A stretch of DNA of 9,011 nucleotides from an uncultured bacterium. Its GTDB lineage: Bacteria > Bacillota_I > Bacilli_A > Mycoplasmatales > Metamycoplasmataceae. Both the position numbers and the translations under genes were made by a program. The DNA is taken from assembly GCA_929200685.1 (NCBI GenBank), contig CAKNAO010000018.1, positions 1,514 to 10,524 of the forward strand. Reading direction: 5' to 3'. Every line of letters starts with the position of its first letter. The first letter of the stretch is position 1. The notes under the pieces are model-generated. The model worked only from the letters and a program-made list of their open reading frames with translations, ran no database searches and was not told the DNA's origin. Of this stretch, positions 7,734 through 9,011 are shown in pieces.

Positions 7734-8461
7734 AATTTTCCTTTCTTAAAATGTTTTTTAAAAATATTTTTTTGATTTTGTTTTTTCCTTGGTGGTTTTG
7801 TTTGTAATGTTCAATATATCATTGTTAATAATGTGAATACAAATCCTTGTATTAATCCACTAAAAATATCAAAATACATATGAAACATTGGTGCAATAAT
7901 AATTCCTAATAAATTTAAATGGCCAATAATTGGAATATGACTTCAAACTCAACCTGTAAAATAATATAAAAGATAAATGATTGTTGAACCACCAATTATA
8001 TTTCCAAACATACGAAATGATAATGAAATAAGTGGTGCAAATTGTGAAATAAAATTAGTTGGATTTAAATATCTTCTAAAAAAACTAAATTTTTGATATA
8101 CAATTCCTACAACATATATTCCTATTCATGAAATAAATGCGAGTGTTAGTGTAACTGAATAAGAACTAGAAGGAGTTTCTAAGCCAAATATTCCTATTGT
8201 ATTACTTACAAATAAAAATGTAATTAATGAAAAAATGTATGGAGCAGGTTTACTAATTTCTCCATCTGTTACTTCTTCAAATAAATTATCAACACTCATA
8301 ACATATTGTTCAACAAATAATAATATACCTTTAGGAGCTTTTTTAATATTATGTTTTTTTATTTTTTGATAAATAAAAATAGTAAAAATTATTAATATTA
8401 ATGTTACAACAAAAATACTTAAAATTTGAGGTTGTAAAATAGTTTTTGTTAATTTTGACAT
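7718..8461 (-). CDS. atpB: F1Fo ATP synthase subunit a
   Basis: The product has 247 residues and is the stator channel protein of Fo. Membrane segments lie at about 12-31, 76-93, 104-122, 143-170 and 182-220. The key helix contains SLSFRMFGNIIGG (146-158) with the essential Arg150; the last contains FDIFSGLIQGFVFTLLTMIYW (197-217) with Gln205. Five Trp codons are UGA (residues 112, 171, 173, 217 and 244). After the last helix comes an unusually basic tail (222-247, rich in Lys and Arg) whose end is encoded by bases shared with the start of atpE. The stop is TAG at 7718-7720; the frame passes through UGA at 7730-7732. The start overlaps atpI by 13 nt; only a weak A/G-rich sequence precedes it. 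Confidence 0.95.
7739..7744 (-). promoter_or_regulatory. Ribosome binding site of atpE inside atpB
   Basis: AAAGGA on the minus strand, 5 nt before the atpE ATG, within the codons of the basic tail of subunit a. It is one of the few clear Shine-Dalgarno sites in the operon and precedes the subunit needed in the most copies. Confidence 0.65.
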
Positions 8462-8883
8462 TTTATTCTTTCTTTTTTATATATTGAATGTGAAATAAAT
8501 ATACTTATTCACATTATGCTTATTCCACTTAAATAAGTAAATATATTTATAGGAGCATAAATTGTAGAGATTGATCCTTCAAAAATTTTATATCCATTTC
8601 ATCTTCTATTAACAATAATTATAAAAACAAAAAAAACTATTTGAATTATTGCATTTAGATAAAATCTAAAAATTCCTAGAAAAAAACCTTGAAATTTATT
8701 TTTTAAATTATTAAAAAAAATTAATGTTAAAAAATAATTTATTAATCCAACTAAAGCACTAATTGTTCAACCTAATATTAATGATGTATTTAATGTTATT
8801 AAAATCAAAAATATTAAAATTCCTAAAAAAGAAACAATTAAATAAACTTTTAATAACAAATATTCAAAACTATTTTTTTTCAT
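8449..8883 (-). CDS. atpI: AtpI-like membrane protein, first gene of the ATP synthase operon
   Basis: This 144-residue frame is visible only when UGA is read as Trp (residues 39, 95 and 125). It encodes four hydrophobic helices (about 9-31, 35-58, 70-94 and 109-135). The second contains GWTISALVGLINYFLTLIF, resembling the AtpI/UncI pattern of a small-residue-rich helix. Position at the head of the operon just before atpB, size and four-helix topology all point to AtpI; sequence similarity alone is weak. AtpI proteins are non-stoichiometric and help c-ring assembly or ion handling in some bacteria. The ATG is preceded by AAAGAGA. The 3' end overlaps atpB by 13 nt, so translation of the two is likely coupled. 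Confidence 0.8.
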
Positions 8884-8908
8884 TTATTCTCTTTAAGGGT
8901 ATAAAGTG

Positions 8909-8935
8909 AGTATATTTAACAAAAAAATTACACAA
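8909..8935 (-). promoter_or_regulatory. Candidate promoter of the ATP synthase operon
   Basis: On the minus strand a -10-like TATACT (8909-8914) is preceded by TTGTGT (8930-8935) with a 15-bp spacer, or by the overlapping TTTGTG with 16 bp. Transcription would start near 8902, leaving a leader of about 20 nt that contains the AAAGAGA site before atpI. The spacing is slightly short and other AT-rich -10 matches exist nearby, so the assignment is tentative. Confidence 0.4.
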
Positions 8936-8945
8936 AAAAATGCAT

Positions 8946-8963
8946 AATTTGTATATACAAATT
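8946..8963. repeat. 18-bp perfect palindrome upstream of the ATP synthase operon
   Basis: AATTTGTATATACAAATT reads identically on both strands; a further T/T mismatch and an A/T pair follow on each side. It lies just upstream of the candidate operon promoter. It could be a dimeric regulator site. On the minus strand it is followed within a few bases by a run of seven Ts (8934-8940), so it could instead be a weak terminator for a gene beyond the right edge. Either role is inference. Confidence 0.5.
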
Positions 8964-9011
8964 TTATATACCCTATTAACATTTTACTCTTTTTTTAATT
9001 AAATATTATCT

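Larger units (their letters stand above)
8896..8974. repeat. Inverted 8-bp repeat AGGGTATA / TATACCCT flanking the operon promoter
   Basis: AGGGTATA at 8896-8903 is matched by TATACCCT at 8967-8974, an exact inverted repeat with 63 nt between the arms. GGG/CCC is rare in this AT-rich intergenic DNA, which makes the pair stand out. The arms bracket the candidate promoter and the 18-bp palindrome. The left arm lies near the predicted transcription start. A paired operator or a long RNA stem are both possible; neither is shown. Confidence 0.4.

Noticed and set aside
8964..9011. Possible end of another gene at the right edge
   Set aside because: The last bases are AT-rich with stops in several frames, and too few remain to support any coding call.

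Overview
The window is a low-GC, wall-less bacterial (Mycoplasmatota/Mollicutes) chromosome segment read with genetic code 4, in which UGA means tryptophan. The evidence is strong base bias toward A+T, AGA as the main arginine codon, and in-frame UGA codons at conserved positions inside otherwise intact housekeeping genes. I count 18 UGA and no UGG tryptophan codons in the genes called here. The exact genus cannot be set from this sequence; a spiroplasma/mesoplasma/mycoides-like or related mollicute fits.

Layout. (1) Positions 1-522, minus strand: the N-terminal 174 residues of a GntR-family (HutC/UTRA-like) regulator whose 3' end lies outside the window. (2) 523-625: a short divergent promoter region. 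(3) 626-1906, plus strand: pgi, glucose-6-phosphate isomerase, interrupted by four UGA-Trp codons. (4) 1907-2048: a convergent gap with a hairpin. (5) 2049-8883, minus strand: a complete and very compact F1Fo ATP synthase operon in the order atpI-atpB-atpE-atpF-atpH-atpA-atpG-atpD-atpC, followed by a 66-residue DUF1146 (YwzB-like) membrane protein gene. (6) 8884-9011: the operon's upstream region, with a candidate promoter, an 18-bp perfect palindrome and a flanking inverted repeat.

How the genes work together. Fo is subunit a (atpB), the c-ring (atpE) and b (atpF). F1 is alpha (atpA), beta (atpD), gamma (atpG), delta (atpH) and epsilon (atpC). AtpI is the usual assembly-associated membrane protein encoded first in such operons. 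In fermentative mollicutes this enzyme is generally thought to hydrolyse glycolytic ATP to energise the membrane; Pgi, encoded convergently, is the second step of glycolysis.

No gap between operon genes exceeds 2 nt, and four junctions use the same TAATG stop/start overlap. Recognisable Shine-Dalgarno sequences sit mainly before the subunits needed in several copies (c, alpha, beta). I see no mobile element, CRISPR array, tRNA, rRNA or clearly novel system. The points of interest are translational organisation, ion-site residues, the basic tail of subunit a and the palindromic upstream region.
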